From contig NZ_JAKSXY010000102.1 in assembly GCF_022829445.1 (NCBI RefSeq), positions 1 to 64,000 on the forward strand: 64,000 nucleotides of DNA. Direction: 5' to 3'. The position numbers were made by a program, and so were the translations under genes. The DNA is from Methylobacterium sp. J-068. Its GTDB lineage: Bacteria; Pseudomonadota; Alphaproteobacteria; Rhizobiales; Beijerinckiaceae. The stretch's first letter is position 1. Each line of letters starts with the position of its first letter. Below are positions 47,142-56,452 of the stretch, one piece after another. The notes under the pieces were generated by a model. That model was not told the origin of the DNA. It was given only the letters and a program-made list of their open reading frames with translations, and made no database searches.

Positions 47142-47957
47142 ATGGATGCCACCCCCGACCTGCCGCCGCAGAACCGCGTTCCGATCTTCAACATGCCGGG
47201 CGTGGTCACGGCGTCGATCGGGGTGCTCGTGGGCCTCCACGCCCTGCGGGCATTCGTGCTGCCCGACACCTGGGACATCACCGCCCTCATCGAACTCGCG
47301 CTGATCCCGGGGCGCTGGAGCGTGGCCCTCGATCCCGCCCGCGCCGAGGCTCTGCTCAAGGCAGCCGCGACCCTGGCGGGCGATCCCGACGTCGTCGAGG
47401 CGCGCCAGGCCTTCGCCCGCTACGTGGTGGCCGAGCCCGCCGCGAAGCCCTGGACCTTCGCGACCTATGCGCTGCTGCACGGCTCGTGGATGCATGTCCT
47501 CTTCAACACCGTCTGGCTCGCCGCCTTCGGCTCGCCGGTGGCCAGGCGCTACGGACCCTGGCGCTACGGCCTCATCGCCCTCGTGGGCGCGGTGGCGGGC
47601 GCCATCCTGCACGTGCTCCTGGATCCGTTGAGCACCGCCCCCCTGATCGGCGCCTCGGCCGGCGTCTCGGCCCTGATGGCGGCGGCCGCGCGCTTCGTGT
47701 TCCGTCCGCCCCCCGTCCATGCCGGAGGCCAGCCCTGGCAGGTGCCCGCCGCCCCGCCGCTCCAGACGATCCCGGAACTGATGCGCAACCGCACGGCGGT
47801 GATGTTCCTCGCGATCTGGCTCGTGACCAACTTCCTGTTCGGGATCATCGCCCTGCCTCTGGGCGCGGAGACGGCCTCGGTCGCCTGGGACGCGCATCTC
47901 GGGGGCTTCGTCGCCGGCTTCTTCCTGCTGCCGCTGATCGATCGCCATCGGCGCTGA
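47142..47957 (+). CDS. Rhomboid family intramembrane serine protease
   Basis: Inner-membrane protease of 271 residues and about six helices. The catalytic dyad is Ser172 in GASAG (170-174) and His252 (DAHLGGF); HGSWMHVLFN at 113-122 is the oxyanion-helix motif. The substrate is unknown. ATG 47142 follows a weak ribosome binding site and starts the conserved cytoplasmic lead (PIFNMPGVV). Confidence 0.93.
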   Translation: MDATPDLPPQNRVPIFNMPGVVTASIGVLVGLHALRAFVLPDTWDITALIELALIPGRWSVALDPARAEALLKAAATLAGDPDVVEARQAFARYVVAEPAAKPWTFATYALLHGSWMHVLFNTVWLAAFGSPVARRYGPWRYGLIALVGAVAGAILHVLLDPLSTAPLIGASAGVSALMAAAARFVFRPPPVHAGGQPWQVPAAPPLQTIPELMRNRTAVMFLAIWLVTNFLFGIIALPLGAETASVAWDAHLGGFVAGFFLLPLIDRHRR

Positions 47958-48137
47958 GCGGCCGGCGCCTCCGGTCAGGGCCCGAATTCTGAATTATCTT
48001 GCGTTCCGCACGCCTTAGATCGGCGAGATCTTGCCATGCGGGCGCGGGCGCCACAGTATCGCCACAGACCGAGCCGGGCACCCCGCCGCGATGGGCCGCC
48101 CGGTTCGACGTGCGAACACCAAGGGAAGGACAAGCCT

Positions 48138-48569
48138 ATGACCGTTGCTCGCATCCTCGCCGAGAAGGGCCGCTCCGTCGTCACGGTGGAGCCCCAGCGG
48201 ACCCTCGACGAGGCCATCCACCTCCTAGCCGAGAAGCGCATCGGCGCCGTCGTCGTCAGCGATGCGGACGGCGCGGTGCTCGGCATCCTGTCCGAGCGCG
48301 ACATCATGCGGGCCCTCGCCGCCAAGGGCGGCAACGCCCTCGACGCGCTGGTCTCCGAGCACATGACCGCCCAGGTCACCACCTGCACCCGCGCGTCCAG
48401 CATCGAGGAGGTGATGCACCTCATGACCGACGGCCGCTTCCGCCACGTGCCCGTGGTCGAGGACGAGCGCCTGGCCGGCCTCATCTCGATCGGCGACGTG
48501 GTCAAGCGCCGGATCGAGGCCGTCGAGGCCGAGCACCAGGCGATGCGCGACTACATCACCATGGCCTGA
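48138..48569 (+). CDS. CBS-domain-pair protein
   Basis: A 143-residue protein made of two CBS motifs (about 8-65 and 72-130) with no other domain: IGAVVVSDADGAVLGILSERDIMRAL, then RHVPVVEDERLAGLISIGDVV. CBS pairs bind adenosyl nucleotides and act as regulators. AAGGA is 9 bases before ATG 48138. Confidence 0.93.
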   Translation: MTVARILAEKGRSVVTVEPQRTLDEAIHLLAEKRIGAVVVSDADGAVLGILSERDIMRALAAKGGNALDALVSEHMTAQVTTCTRASSIEEVMHLMTDGRFRHVPVVEDERLAGLISIGDVVKRRIEAVEAEHQAMRDYITMA

Positions 48570-48605
48570 CCGCATCGGCCTGAAGCCCCGATCCGACCCC
48601 GGGCT

Positions 48606-49730
48606 TCAGGTCCGCGCGGCCGCCGCCGCCACGAGGCCGCGGATCTGCGGCAGGGCGGCGCGGGCCGCCTCGCGGCCGAGGGCGATGCCCTCCGCCGCGC
48701 GGTGGAACTCGAACAGACCCATCTCCGCCAGGCGCGGCACGATGGCGATGTCGGGCGGGTCGCCGGCGAGGCGCGCCCGCGAGATCCGGTCCTGCGTGAT
48801 GTTGAAGGCGTCGAGCATCACCCGCGCCATGCCCGGCGTGGCGAGGCCGTTCGGGCCCGGCTCCGGGGCCGGCGCGCGCCGGCCCGGGCGGCGCAGGATC
48901 CAGCGCCGGGGCCGGCGGGCGGCGGGCGAGGCCGCCGGCTCGGCCGTGATCCGTGCGGGTGGCGCGGCCTCGCGCAGGCCGCCGGGGCGCGGATCGCCGT
49001 TGAGGTTGACGCAGATCACGAGATCGGCGCCGAGCGCCCGGGCGATCGTCACCGGGACGGGGTTGACCAGGGTCCCGTCCAGGAGGAGACGCCCGCCGCA
49101 GCGCACCGGCGGAAAGATGCCCGGCAGGGCGTAGGAGGCGCGCAGGGCCTCCACCAGGCAGCCGCGGGTGAGCCAGACCTCCTCGCCGCTGTGCAGGTCC
49201 GTGGCGACGCTGGCGAAGCGGACCGGCAATCCCTCGATGCGGCGGTCGGCCAGGTCGTGCTGCAGGCGCCGCTTCAGCCGGTCGCCGGCGATCAGGCCGG
49301 AGCGGAGCCGGAGGTCGAGGAGGCCCATGACGCTGCGCCGGGTCAGCGACAGGGCGAAGCTCTTGAGCAGGCCGAGCTGGCCCGCCGCGTAGCAGCCGCC
49401 CACCACCGCGCCGATGGAGCAGCCTGCCACGACGGCCGGATGGATGCCGGCCTCCTCCAGCACCTCGATCACTCCGATCTGCGACCAGCCCCGGGCCGAG
49501 CCGCCGCCGAGCGCGAGGCCGATGCGGGGGCCGGGCGCCTGCGGCAGGGTCACGGGCTCGACGGCGCCCGCGGGGAAGCGCGCGCGCGACGGCGCGACCT
49601 GCCGGACCTCGACCTGGGATGTGCGCCCCGGTGACAGGCCGTCCCACATCACCGACACGGAGAAGGGCCGGGACGACGCGGGCGTCGCTCGTGATGCGGG
49701 ATCGGGCGGAGCGGGAATCCCGCCGGACAC
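48606..49730 (-). CDS. Patatin-like phospholipase (RssA type)
   Basis: Acyl hydrolase of about 374 residues. The Ser-Asp dyad is complete: oxyanion loop GGGSARG at 75-81, nucleophile Ser105 in GCSIG, catalytic Asp218 in LLLDGTLVNPVP. No signal peptide; likely cytoplasmic or membrane-associated. A disordered Pro/Arg-rich insert lies at about 255-290. The start is uncertain: GTG 49730 is listed, ATG 49649 is possible. Next to hisI and folE on the same strand. Confidence 0.9.
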   Translation of the reverse strand: MSGGIPAPPDPASRATPASSRPFSVSVMWDGLSPGRTSQVEVRQVAPSRARFPAGAVEPVTLPQAPGPRIGLALGGGSARGWSQIGVIEVLEEAGIHPAVVAGCSIGAVVGGCYAAGQLGLLKSFALSLTRRSVMGLLDLRLRSGLIAGDRLKRRLQHDLADRRIEGLPVRFASVATDLHSGEEVWLTRGCLVEALRASYALPGIFPPVRCGGRLLLDGTLVNPVPVTIARALGADLVICVNLNGDPRPGGLREAAPPARITAEPAASPAARRPRRWILRRPGRRAPAPEPGPNGLATPGMARVMLDAFNITQDRISRARLAGDPPDIAIVPRLAEMGLFEFHRAAEGIALGREAARAALPQIRGLVAAAAART

Positions 49731-49748
49731 GTCCGCATCGCGCGGGCC

Positions 49749-50165
49749 TCAGGCATCGGCGGGATGCAGGGTCGCCCGCCCGGTCGACGGGTCGAGATCG
49801 ACGCGTCGATAGAAGCAGGCCCGCCGCCCGGTGTGGCAGCAGCCGCCATCGCCCCCGACCGCGACGCGGATGAGGATGGCATCCTGGTCGCAATCGACCC
49901 GCATCTCGACGACGCGCTGGATCTGCCCGCTGGTGGCCCCCTTGTGCCAGAGCTCGCCCCGGGAACGCGACCAGTACCAGGCCTCGCCGGTCTCGAGCGT
50001 GCGCGCGAGCGATTCGGCGTTCATGTGGGCGAGCATGAGAACGCGCCCGTCGACCGCGTCGACGGCGATGCAGGAGACGAGGCCGTGCGCATCGAAGCGG
50101 GGCGTGAAGAGCGCCCCTTCCTCGACCTCGGCCCGGCTGCCCGGCTCGGGGAAGGCGGTCGTCAA
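49749..50165 (-). CDS. hisI: Phosphoribosyl-AMP cyclohydrolase
   Basis: Opens the adenine ring of phosphoribosyl-AMP in histidine synthesis; 138 residues. Metal-binding residues: SRGELWHKGATSGQ, VDCDQDAILIRV and GGCCHTGRRACFYR. The start appears to be TTG 50165; no ATG or GTG is available before the conserved DAHGLVSCIAVDA. It begins 10 bp after the folE stop on the same strand. Confidence 0.94.
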   Translation of the reverse strand: MTTAFPEPGSRAEVEEGALFTPRFDAHGLVSCIAVDAVDGRVLMLAHMNAESLARTLETGEAWYWSRSRGELWHKGATSGQIQRVVEMRVDCDQDAILIRVAVGGDGGCCHTGRRACFYRRVDLDPSTGRATLHPADA

Positions 50166-50175
50166 AGGGCCGGTC

Positions 50176-50910
50176 TCACGACTTGTTGCGCACGAGGGTC
50201 AGGAAGCGGACCTGCTCGTTGGCGTCGTTCCGGAAGGCGCCCCGGAACTGGGTCGTGATGGTGGAGACGCCGGCCTTCTGCACGCCGCGCATCGCCATGC
50301 AGAGATGCTCGGCCTCCACCATCACGGCGATGCCGCGCGGCTTCAGGATGCTCTCGATCACGTCGGCGATCTGCGCCGTCATCGTCTCCTGGGTCTGGAG
50401 GCGGCGGGCGAAGGTGTCGACCACGCGGGCGAGCTTCGAGAGGCCGACCACGCCCTTGGTCGGGTAGTAGGCGATGTGCGCCAGGCCCATGAACGGCACC
50501 ATGTGGTGCTCGCAATGGGAGTAGAACGGGATGTCGCGCACCAGCACGATGTCCGAGTAGCCCTCGACCTCCTCGAAGACCCGCTCGAGCAGCGCGTCGG
50601 CATCCTGGCCGTAGCCGCCGAAGATCTGGCCGTAGGCCTTGACCACGCGGGCGGGCGTGTCGCGCAGGCCCTCGCGGCTCGGGTCGTCCCCGGCCCAGCG
50701 CAGGAGCGTGCGCACGGCGGCCTCGGCCTCCTCGCGGCTCGGACGGCCGGTGGCGATGGCGTCGGGCACGCGCTGGGCGGAGGCGGGCAGGGGCGCGATC
50801 TCGGGCGCGATCTCCGGACCGTGCCCGGCCGCCGGGGCGGCCGGCACGGGCGCCTGGGCGTTGTCGTTGCGCATCGCGCCGAGGGCGCCGTTCTGTCGAG
50901 TCGTGTCCAT
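50176..50910 (-). CDS. folE: GTP cyclohydrolase I
   Basis: Makes dihydroneopterin triphosphate from GTP for folate synthesis; 244 residues. Zinc ligands are Cys133 and His136 (SHCEHHMVPF) and Cys204 (EHLCMAMRG). The first about 50 residues are a low-complexity Ala/Pro-rich leader. ATG 50910 is preferred because GGAGG lies 8 bases upstream; the frame stays open for 39 further codons to 51027. Confidence 0.95.
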   Translation of the reverse strand: MDTTRQNGALGAMRNDNAQAPVPAAPAAGHGPEIAPEIAPLPASAQRVPDAIATGRPSREEAEAAVRTLLRWAGDDPSREGLRDTPARVVKAYGQIFGGYGQDADALLERVFEEVEGYSDIVLVRDIPFYSHCEHHMVPFMGLAHIAYYPTKGVVGLSKLARVVDTFARRLQTQETMTAQIADVIESILKPRGIAVMVEAEHLCMAMRGVQKAGVSTITTQFRGAFRNDANEQVRFLTLVRNKS

Positions 50911-51291
50911 CCCGGAATCCTCCGTCTCGGTCAGGCGGTAGGAGAGGGACTTGAGCGCGGCATCCATGGCATCTTCCGCCCGGGCGATCCGGGTCGTCAT
51001 CGGGTGGCTGTCAGGCTTTGCGTACATCGTCGAACCATGGGGCCGTGGGGGATCGGCCGATGCCCGGACGGTGCCGTCTGCCGTGGCGCGACCCTGGCCG
51101 TGGGCGCGGCACGGGTCGACGAGCCGCCTCCTCGCGAAACGGTGCGTCGGCGCCTATATCGTCGTTATCGCGCCGTCGCGCAATGCGGGCCGCGCGGATC
51201 GGACCTCCGGGATCGGAAGCCGGCCACCCTTCCGGTGTTCCGGCCGGCCTCGGCGGCTCGCGAAGCAGGATCTCAGGCGGAACGCACTCCC
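50911..51291. other. Divergent spacer between folE and the Fe-S scaffold gene
   Basis: 381 bp with no other gene seen. The part up to 51027 could be a 39-codon N-terminal extension of folE. A TATATC near 51155-51160 is a possible -10 for the rightward gene. Confidence 0.4.
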
Positions 51292-51735
51292 ATGCTCGAC
51301 GACATCTACAACCGCCGCATCCTCGAACTGGCCGCCGACATCCCGCGCCTCGGACGCCTGGCCGCCCCGGATGCCAGCGCCACGGCGCATTCGAAGCTCT
51401 GCGGCTCCACCGTCACGGTGGATCTCGCGGTGGCGGACGGCACGGTGACCGACTTCGCCCATACGGTGAAGGCCTGCGCCCTGGGGCAGGCCTCGTCCTC
51501 GCTGATGGCCCGGCACGTGGTCGGCGCCAGCGCCGGGGAGTTGCGCGAGGTGCGCGCCGCGATGCGGCGGATGCTCAAGGAGAACGGACCGGCGCCCTCG
51601 GGCACGTGGGCGGATCTGGCCGTGCTGGAGCCGGTGCGCGACTTCAAGGCCCGCCACGCCTCGACGCTCCTGACCTTCGACGCGGTGGTGGAGGCCCTCG
51701 ACCGGATCGAGGCGGGCGCGGTGGCGGCCGAGTAG
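51292..51735 (+). CDS. Iron-sulfur cluster assembly scaffold (IscU/NifU-like)
   Basis: A 147-residue U-type scaffold: LYDDIYN-like start (MLDDIYNRRILELAADIPR), Cys37 (KLCGSTV) and Cys62 (KACALGQAS) as cluster ligands. The third cysteine of classical IscU, near residue 100, is not seen, so it may be a divergent member rather than a true scaffold. Divergent from folE and followed after 4 bp by yidD. Confidence 0.85.
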   Translation: MLDDIYNRRILELAADIPRLGRLAAPDASATAHSKLCGSTVTVDLAVADGTVTDFAHTVKACALGQASSSLMARHVVGASAGELREVRAAMRRMLKENGPAPSGTWADLAVLEPVRDFKARHASTLLTFDAVVEALDRIEAGAVAAE

Positions 51736-51739
51736 GGTC

Positions 51740-52120
51740 GTGATCCGACGCGTCGCCCACGGGGCGATTCGCGCCTACCAGCTCACCCTGTCGAGCCTGA
51801 TCGGCCGCCAGTGCCGGCACTGGCCCTCCTGCTCGACCTACACCGACGAGGCGATCCAGCGGCACGGTCTCTGGGCGGGCGGCTGGATCGGGTTTTCGCG
51901 GATCTGCCGCTGCGGCCCCCTCGGCACCCACGGCATCGACCTCGTGCCCGAGGCGCTGCCGGCCCGGGCCCGATGGTTTCGTCCCTGGCTCTACGGACGC
52001 TGGCGCGGCGTGAATGCCCCACCCTCGCCGTTCGCGTGCGAGGTGGTCGGGGAGGGCGCCCTGCCTAGATCGGGGCCGCGGAGATCCACTTCAGGAACAC
52101 CAGCGTCCCCGTCACCGTGA
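51740..52120 (+). CDS. yidD: Membrane protein insertion efficiency factor YidD
   Basis: A 126-residue membrane-associated helper of protein insertion. The family block is intact: LIGRQCRHWPSCSTYTDEAI (residues 20-39), then GFSRICRCGPLGTHG. GTG 51740 follows the scaffold stop by 4 bp. The last 20-30 residues are poorly conserved and the 3' end overlaps that of the convergent transporter gene by 56 bp. Confidence 0.92.
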   Translation: MIRRVAHGAIRAYQLTLSSLIGRQCRHWPSCSTYTDEAIQRHGLWAGGWIGFSRICRCGPLGTHGIDLVPEALPARARWFRPWLYGRWRGVNAPPSPFACEVVGEGALPRSGPRRSTSGTPASPSP

Positions 52121-53489
52121 GCGCGCCGCCGATGCGGGTGGCGATCTGGGCGAAGGGCATCAGCGACATCCGGTTGGCGGCGGTGAGGATGGCGACGTCG
52201 CCGGTGCCGCCCTGGCCGCTGTGGCAGGCGTTCACGATGGCGGCTTCGATCGGGTACATTCCGAGGCGGCGCCCGACGACGTAGCCCGTCGCCATCAGGG
52301 TGACGACGGTCGCCACGATGGTGATGAGGTTCGGGATCGTGAAGGCCGCCACCAGCTTGTCCCAGGGCGTCAGCGAGACGCCGATCGCGAAGAGCAGCGG
52401 GTAGGTCATGCCGACCTGCACGAACTTGTAGACGATGAAGCCGCCGGCCTGGAGCCGGGGCGAGACCGCGCTGGCGAGCTTGGCCAGCACCGCCAGGAAC
52501 AGCATGGCCACGGGCGCGGGCAGGCCGGTGAGATGGTGGCACATCACGCCGAGCAGGTAGAGCGTCACCGCCGTCAGGCCGGCCGCCGCCACGGTGGCGG
52601 CGTCGATCGGGCCGGTCTCCACGGGCGTTCCCGCCTCCATGTCGTTCTCGGTGTCGGGCTGCAGGCGGCCCTCGCCGGTGAGGTGCGGGCGGCGCTTGCC
52701 GACCCAGTTCAGGGTGCCGGCCAGGATGATCGCCGTGAGGCTGCCCAGCATCACCGGCGGCAGCACCTGGGCGAAGACGTCGCCCTGCGGGATTCCGAGG
52801 ATCGCCCCGTAGCCGATGGAGAGGGGAATCGCGCCCTCGCCCACGCCGCCGGCCATGATCGGCACGACGATGAAGAAGTAGGTGTGGTGCGCGCCGAGCC
52901 CGAGCAGCGTGCCCACCAGAGTGCCGACGCAGCCGGCCGCGAGTGAACCGAGCCCGAGGGGGACGAAGATCTTGAGGAAGCCCTTGATCAGCACCGCCCG
53001 GTCCATGCCCAGGATGCTGCCGACGATGATCGCCGCGATGTAGAGGTAGAGGAAGTTGGTGAACTTGGTGAAATCCGTGATCGCCTTGACGATCGGACCC
53101 GGGATCAGCGCGTAGTAGACCAGGGCCGAGGGGATGAAGGTGGCGAAGATCGCCCCCGCCCCGATCTGGCGCAGGACCGGCAGGCGCTTGCCGATCTCCG
53201 CGCAGGTGAAGCCGCCGAGCACCAGGACGGCGATCATCGTCGGCGCGTCCGAGCGGATCTCGCCCTCGGAGGTCAGCACCCAGAGCAGCGCCACCAGGAT
53301 GAGATAGACCGGCAGGGGGATGATGCCGATCTGGATGTCCACGAGCCGCCACCAGCCGTGGGGCCAGAACCGTCGCGGCTGGCCCCGCGCTCCCGGAGCG
53401 TGGGCGCCGGGAACGGGGACACCGGGAACATGGGCCGTCGTGGTGATCGCGATGCCCTCGGGGTGCGCCGTCTGGACTGGGCTCGGCAT
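52065..53489 (-). CDS. 2-hydroxycarboxylate transporter family (CitS/MaeN type)
   Basis: Inner-membrane secondary transporter for citrate or malate-type substrates, 474 residues, about 11 helices. The two hallmark GGXG re-entrant motifs are present: GGVGEGAIPLS and GQGGTGDVAIL. The first about 40 residues are a Pro/Gly-rich cytoplasmic leader. ATG 53489 has GGGAGAAG about 8 bases upstream. Sodium-coupled symport is likely by family. Substrate specificity cannot be read. Confidence 0.93.
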   Translation of the reverse strand: MPSPVQTAHPEGIAITTTAHVPGVPVPGAHAPGARGQPRRFWPHGWWRLVDIQIGIIPLPVYLILVALLWVLTSEGEIRSDAPTMIAVLVLGGFTCAEIGKRLPVLRQIGAGAIFATFIPSALVYYALIPGPIVKAITDFTKFTNFLYLYIAAIIVGSILGMDRAVLIKGFLKIFVPLGLGSLAAGCVGTLVGTLLGLGAHHTYFFIVVPIMAGGVGEGAIPLSIGYGAILGIPQGDVFAQVLPPVMLGSLTAIILAGTLNWVGKRRPHLTGEGRLQPDTENDMEAGTPVETGPIDAATVAAAGLTAVTLYLLGVMCHHLTGLPAPVAMLFLAVLAKLASAVSPRLQAGGFIVYKFVQVGMTYPLLFAIGVSLTPWDKLVAAFTIPNLITIVATVVTLMATGYVVGRRLGMYPIEAAIVNACHSGQGGTGDVAILTAANRMSLMPFAQIATRIGGALTVTGTLVFLKWISAAPI

Positions 53490-53855
53490 GTCTTCTTCTC
53501 CCGGCGAAAGCCCTTGTGCCCCGAGGGGCCGGCTCTTGTTCTGATTTGGTGGATGTTTTCTTGGTTCTGGCCGTGCAGCGCGCAAGGCCATCCACAGCAT
53601 CAGTGGTTTCAGGTCCACCTTGTCAATTCATCGACGGCCCTCGCGCGACGCGGTGATTGAGGATCGCGCGGGATTGTCAGGACAAGATCGCCGGTCACGG
53701 CGGCGGGGCGATCCGGCCCGGTTTCGCGTTCCTTCACGCTGCGAATGGGTCTAAACGGCGCCGATGCGGCGCATGCCGCCCATCGCGACCCCGCTGACCA
53801 TGAACCCGCTTACCTGCCGCGTACGCAGGAGTGAGCCGCAAGGAGCCTCTCGGCC
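53490..53855. other. Divergent spacer between the transporter and thrS
   Basis: 366 bp with no gene seen. On the minus strand a TTGACA (complement of 53621-53626) could be a -35 for the transporter. AAGGAG at 53840-53845 is the thrS ribosome binding site. Confidence 0.45.
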
Positions 53856-55883
53856 ATGCCGATCCTGACCTTTCCCGACGGGAACACCCGCAGCTACGAC
53901 GCCGCGATCACCGGCCGCGCCATCGTCGAGGGCATCGCCAAGTCGCTGGCCAAGCGCACCGTCGCGATGGCGCTGGACGGCATCGTGCGGGACCTCGACG
54001 ACCTCGTCGAGCAGGATGCCCGCATCGAGTTCCTCGACCGCGCCGACCCGCGCAGCCTGGAGCTGATCCGGCACGATTGCGCCCACGTGCTGGCGGAGGC
54101 CGTGCAGGCCCTGTGGCCGGGCACGCAGGTCACCATCGGCCCGGTCATCGAGAATGGGTTCTACTACGACTTCGCCCGCGACGAGCCCTTCACGCCGGAG
54201 GATTTCCCGAAGATCGAGGCGAAGATGCGCGAACTCATCGCGCGTGACGCCCCCTTCACCAAGGAAGTCTGGACGCGCGACGACATCCGCGCGCTCTTCG
54301 CGGAGAAGGGCGAGGCCTACAAGGTCGAGCTCGTGGACGCGATCCCGCCCGGCGAAGACCTGAAGGTCTATCGCCAGGGCGACTGGTTCGACCTGTGCCG
54401 CGGCCCGCACATGACCTCCACGGGCAAGGTCGGCACCGCCTTCAAGCTGATGAAGGTGGCGGGCGCCTATTGGCGGGGCGATTCCAACAACCCGATGCTG
54501 ACGCGCATCTACGGCACCGCCTGGGCCACGAAGGAGGATCTCGACGCCTACCTGCACCGCCTGGAGGAGGCCGAGCGCCGCGACCACCGGCGCCTGGGCC
54601 GCGAGATGGACCTGTTCCACTTCCAGGAGGAGGGCCCCGGCGTCGTGTTCTGGCACGCCAAGGGCTGGACGGTGTTCCAGGAGCTGATCGCCTACATGCG
54701 CCGGCGCCTGCGCGGCGACTACCAGGAGGTCAACGCCCCCCAGATCCTCGACAAGGGCCTGTGGGAGACCTCCGGCCACTGGGGCTGGTACCGCGAGAAC
54801 ATGTTCGCCGCCCAATCCGCCGGGGACGAGGCCGAGGACAAGCGCTGGTTCGCCCTCAAGCCGATGAACTGCCCCGGCCACGTGATGATCTTCAAGCACG
54901 GGCTGAAGTCGTACCGCGACCTGCCCCTGCGCATGGCCGAGTTCGGCGTGGTCCACCGCTACGAGCCCTCGGGCGCCATGCACGGCCTGATGCGCGTGCG
55001 CGGCTTCACGCAGGACGACGCGCACATCTTCTGCACCGAGGACCAGCTCGCCGACGAGTGCCTGAAGATCAACGACCTGATCCTCTCCACCTACGCGGAT
55101 TTCGGCTTCGGCGAGATCGTGGTGAAGCTCTCGACGCGGCCCGAGAAGCGGGTCGGTTCGGACGCGCTCTGGGACCATGCCGAGGAGGTCATGACCCGGG
55201 TGCTGACGCAGATCGAGGAGCAGTCGGGCGGGCGGATCAGGACCGCGATCAATCCGGGGGAGGGGGCCTTCTACGGCCCGAAATTCGAGTACGTCCTGCG
55301 CGACGCCATCGGGCGCGACTGGCAGTGCGGCACGACGCAGGTCGACTTCAACCTGCCGGAGCGCTTCGGCGCGTTCTACGTCGATGCCGAGAGCGGCAAG
55401 AAGCCTCCCGTCATGGTCCACCGCGCCATCTGCGGCTCGCTGGAGCGCTTCACCGGTATCCTGATCGAGCACTTCGCCGGGCATTTCCCGCTCTGGCTGG
55501 CACCCGTGCAGGTGGTGGTCGCCACCATCACGGGGGATGCCGACCCCTATGCCCGCGAGGTGATCGCCGCCGCGACCCGCCTCGGCCTGCGGGTCGAGGC
55601 GGACCTGCGCAACGAGAAGATCAACTACAAGGTGCGCGAGCACTCGCTGGCCAAGGTGCCGGTGATCCTCGTCGTCGGCCGCAAGGAGGGCGAGGAGCGC
55701 ACGGTCTCGGTGCGACGCCTCGGCAGCCAGCACACCCGCACCGGCGGCCTCGACGAGACCCTGGCCGCCCTGGTGGCGGAGGCGACCGCGCCGGACCGCA
55801 TCCGGGCGGATGCGGTGGCCGAGACCGTGCCGAGCGCGAACGTCGCCCTGGACGGCCAGCACGGCGAGGCGCCGACGCCCTAA
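53856..55883 (+). CDS. thrS: Threonine--tRNA ligase
   Basis: Class II synthetase, 675 residues. Domains in order: TGS (1-60), editing domain N2 with HDCAHVLAEAV (the HxxxH part), the catalytic core with zinc ligands beginning in NCPGHVMIF and motif 2 (MAEFGVVHRYEPSGA), motif 3 (HRAICGSLERF), and the anticodon-binding domain (after about 545, APVQVVVATITG). AAGGAG is 10 bases before ATG 53856. No T-box or leader structure is seen. Confidence 0.96.
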   Translation: MPILTFPDGNTRSYDAAITGRAIVEGIAKSLAKRTVAMALDGIVRDLDDLVEQDARIEFLDRADPRSLELIRHDCAHVLAEAVQALWPGTQVTIGPVIENGFYYDFARDEPFTPEDFPKIEAKMRELIARDAPFTKEVWTRDDIRALFAEKGEAYKVELVDAIPPGEDLKVYRQGDWFDLCRGPHMTSTGKVGTAFKLMKVAGAYWRGDSNNPMLTRIYGTAWATKEDLDAYLHRLEEAERRDHRRLGREMDLFHFQEEGPGVVFWHAKGWTVFQELIAYMRRRLRGDYQEVNAPQILDKGLWETSGHWGWYRENMFAAQSAGDEAEDKRWFALKPMNCPGHVMIFKHGLKSYRDLPLRMAEFGVVHRYEPSGAMHGLMRVRGFTQDDAHIFCTEDQLADECLKINDLILSTYADFGFGEIVVKLSTRPEKRVGSDALWDHAEEVMTRVLTQIEEQSGGRIRTAINPGEGAFYGPKFEYVLRDAIGRDWQCGTTQVDFNLPERFGAFYVDAESGKKPPVMVHRAICGSLERFTGILIEHFAGHFPLWLAPVQVVVATITGDADPYAREVIAAATRLGLRVEADLRNEKINYKVREHSLAKVPVILVVGRKEGEERTVSVRRLGSQHTRTGGLDETLAALVAEATAPDRIRADAVAETVPSANVALDGQHGEAPTP

Positions 55884-55930
55884 GGAGGGGGCCGTCCCTC
55901 CGCCGGGCTGGCCCCCGGAGGAGGGACGGA

Positions 55931-56320
55931 TCAGAGGGCGCAATTGGCCGCGTAGAGGGCCAGGATGCGCTGCATGGCGGCGTAGTCCTGGGGCGTCGCC
56001 GGATTGCGCAGTTCCGGACCGTCGGGGAGGATGCCGGCGATCCCGGCCTCGACGTCGGCCACGAAGTGCCGCGGCCCCACGGGATCGCCCATGCGGTTGG
56101 TGGTCTCGACCTCGCCGCAGACCGCGCCCGCGCGGCCCGCGCGAAGCCGGCCGTAGCGGGCGGTGCCGGGCGTGCGCAGGCCGCGCCCGGTCAGCGCGAT
56201 CACGCCGGCGGCCCGGTCCGCCCCGATGGCCTGGTCGGAGCCGTCCACGACCTGCGCCCGCACCGGTGACACCGCCAGGAGCAGGACGAGGATTCCGGCA
56301 CCGATCGAAGTTCGCGTCAT
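55931..56320 (-). CDS. Secreted protein of unknown function
   Basis: 129 residues with a Sec signal peptide (hydrophobic 6-20, cut near VRAQVV). Two cysteines in the mature part (Cys68, Cys127) may form a disulfide. The C-terminal part is helical (PQDYAAMQRILALYAANC). No family recognised. The frame and signal peptide make it credible. Convergent with thrS. Confidence 0.65.
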   Translation of the reverse strand: MTRTSIGAGILVLLLAVSPVRAQVVDGSDQAIGADRAAGVIALTGRGLRTPGTARYGRLRAGRAGAVCGEVETTNRMGDPVGPRHFVADVEAGIAGILPDGPELRNPATPQDYAAMQRILALYAANCAL

Positions 56321-56397
56321 CCGTGCCGGTCTCCTCGTTCCGACCGAGATCCGTCACGGCCGATGGGCGGGTCGTTCAAAGGATCGGGAGGCCTTTT

Positions 56398-56452
56398 GTC
56401 GCTCAAGAGGTCTCTGTCCGCTCAGGAAGCCTCTGTCCCTTCAGGAGGCCTT
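56398..56452. repeat. Degenerate 18-19-bp tandem repeat
   Basis: Three units such as GTCCGCTCAGGAAGCCTCT (56416-56434), starting GTCGCTCAAGAGG at 56398. The last unit runs over the stop codon of the 312-residue secreted-protein gene. Confidence 0.6.
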
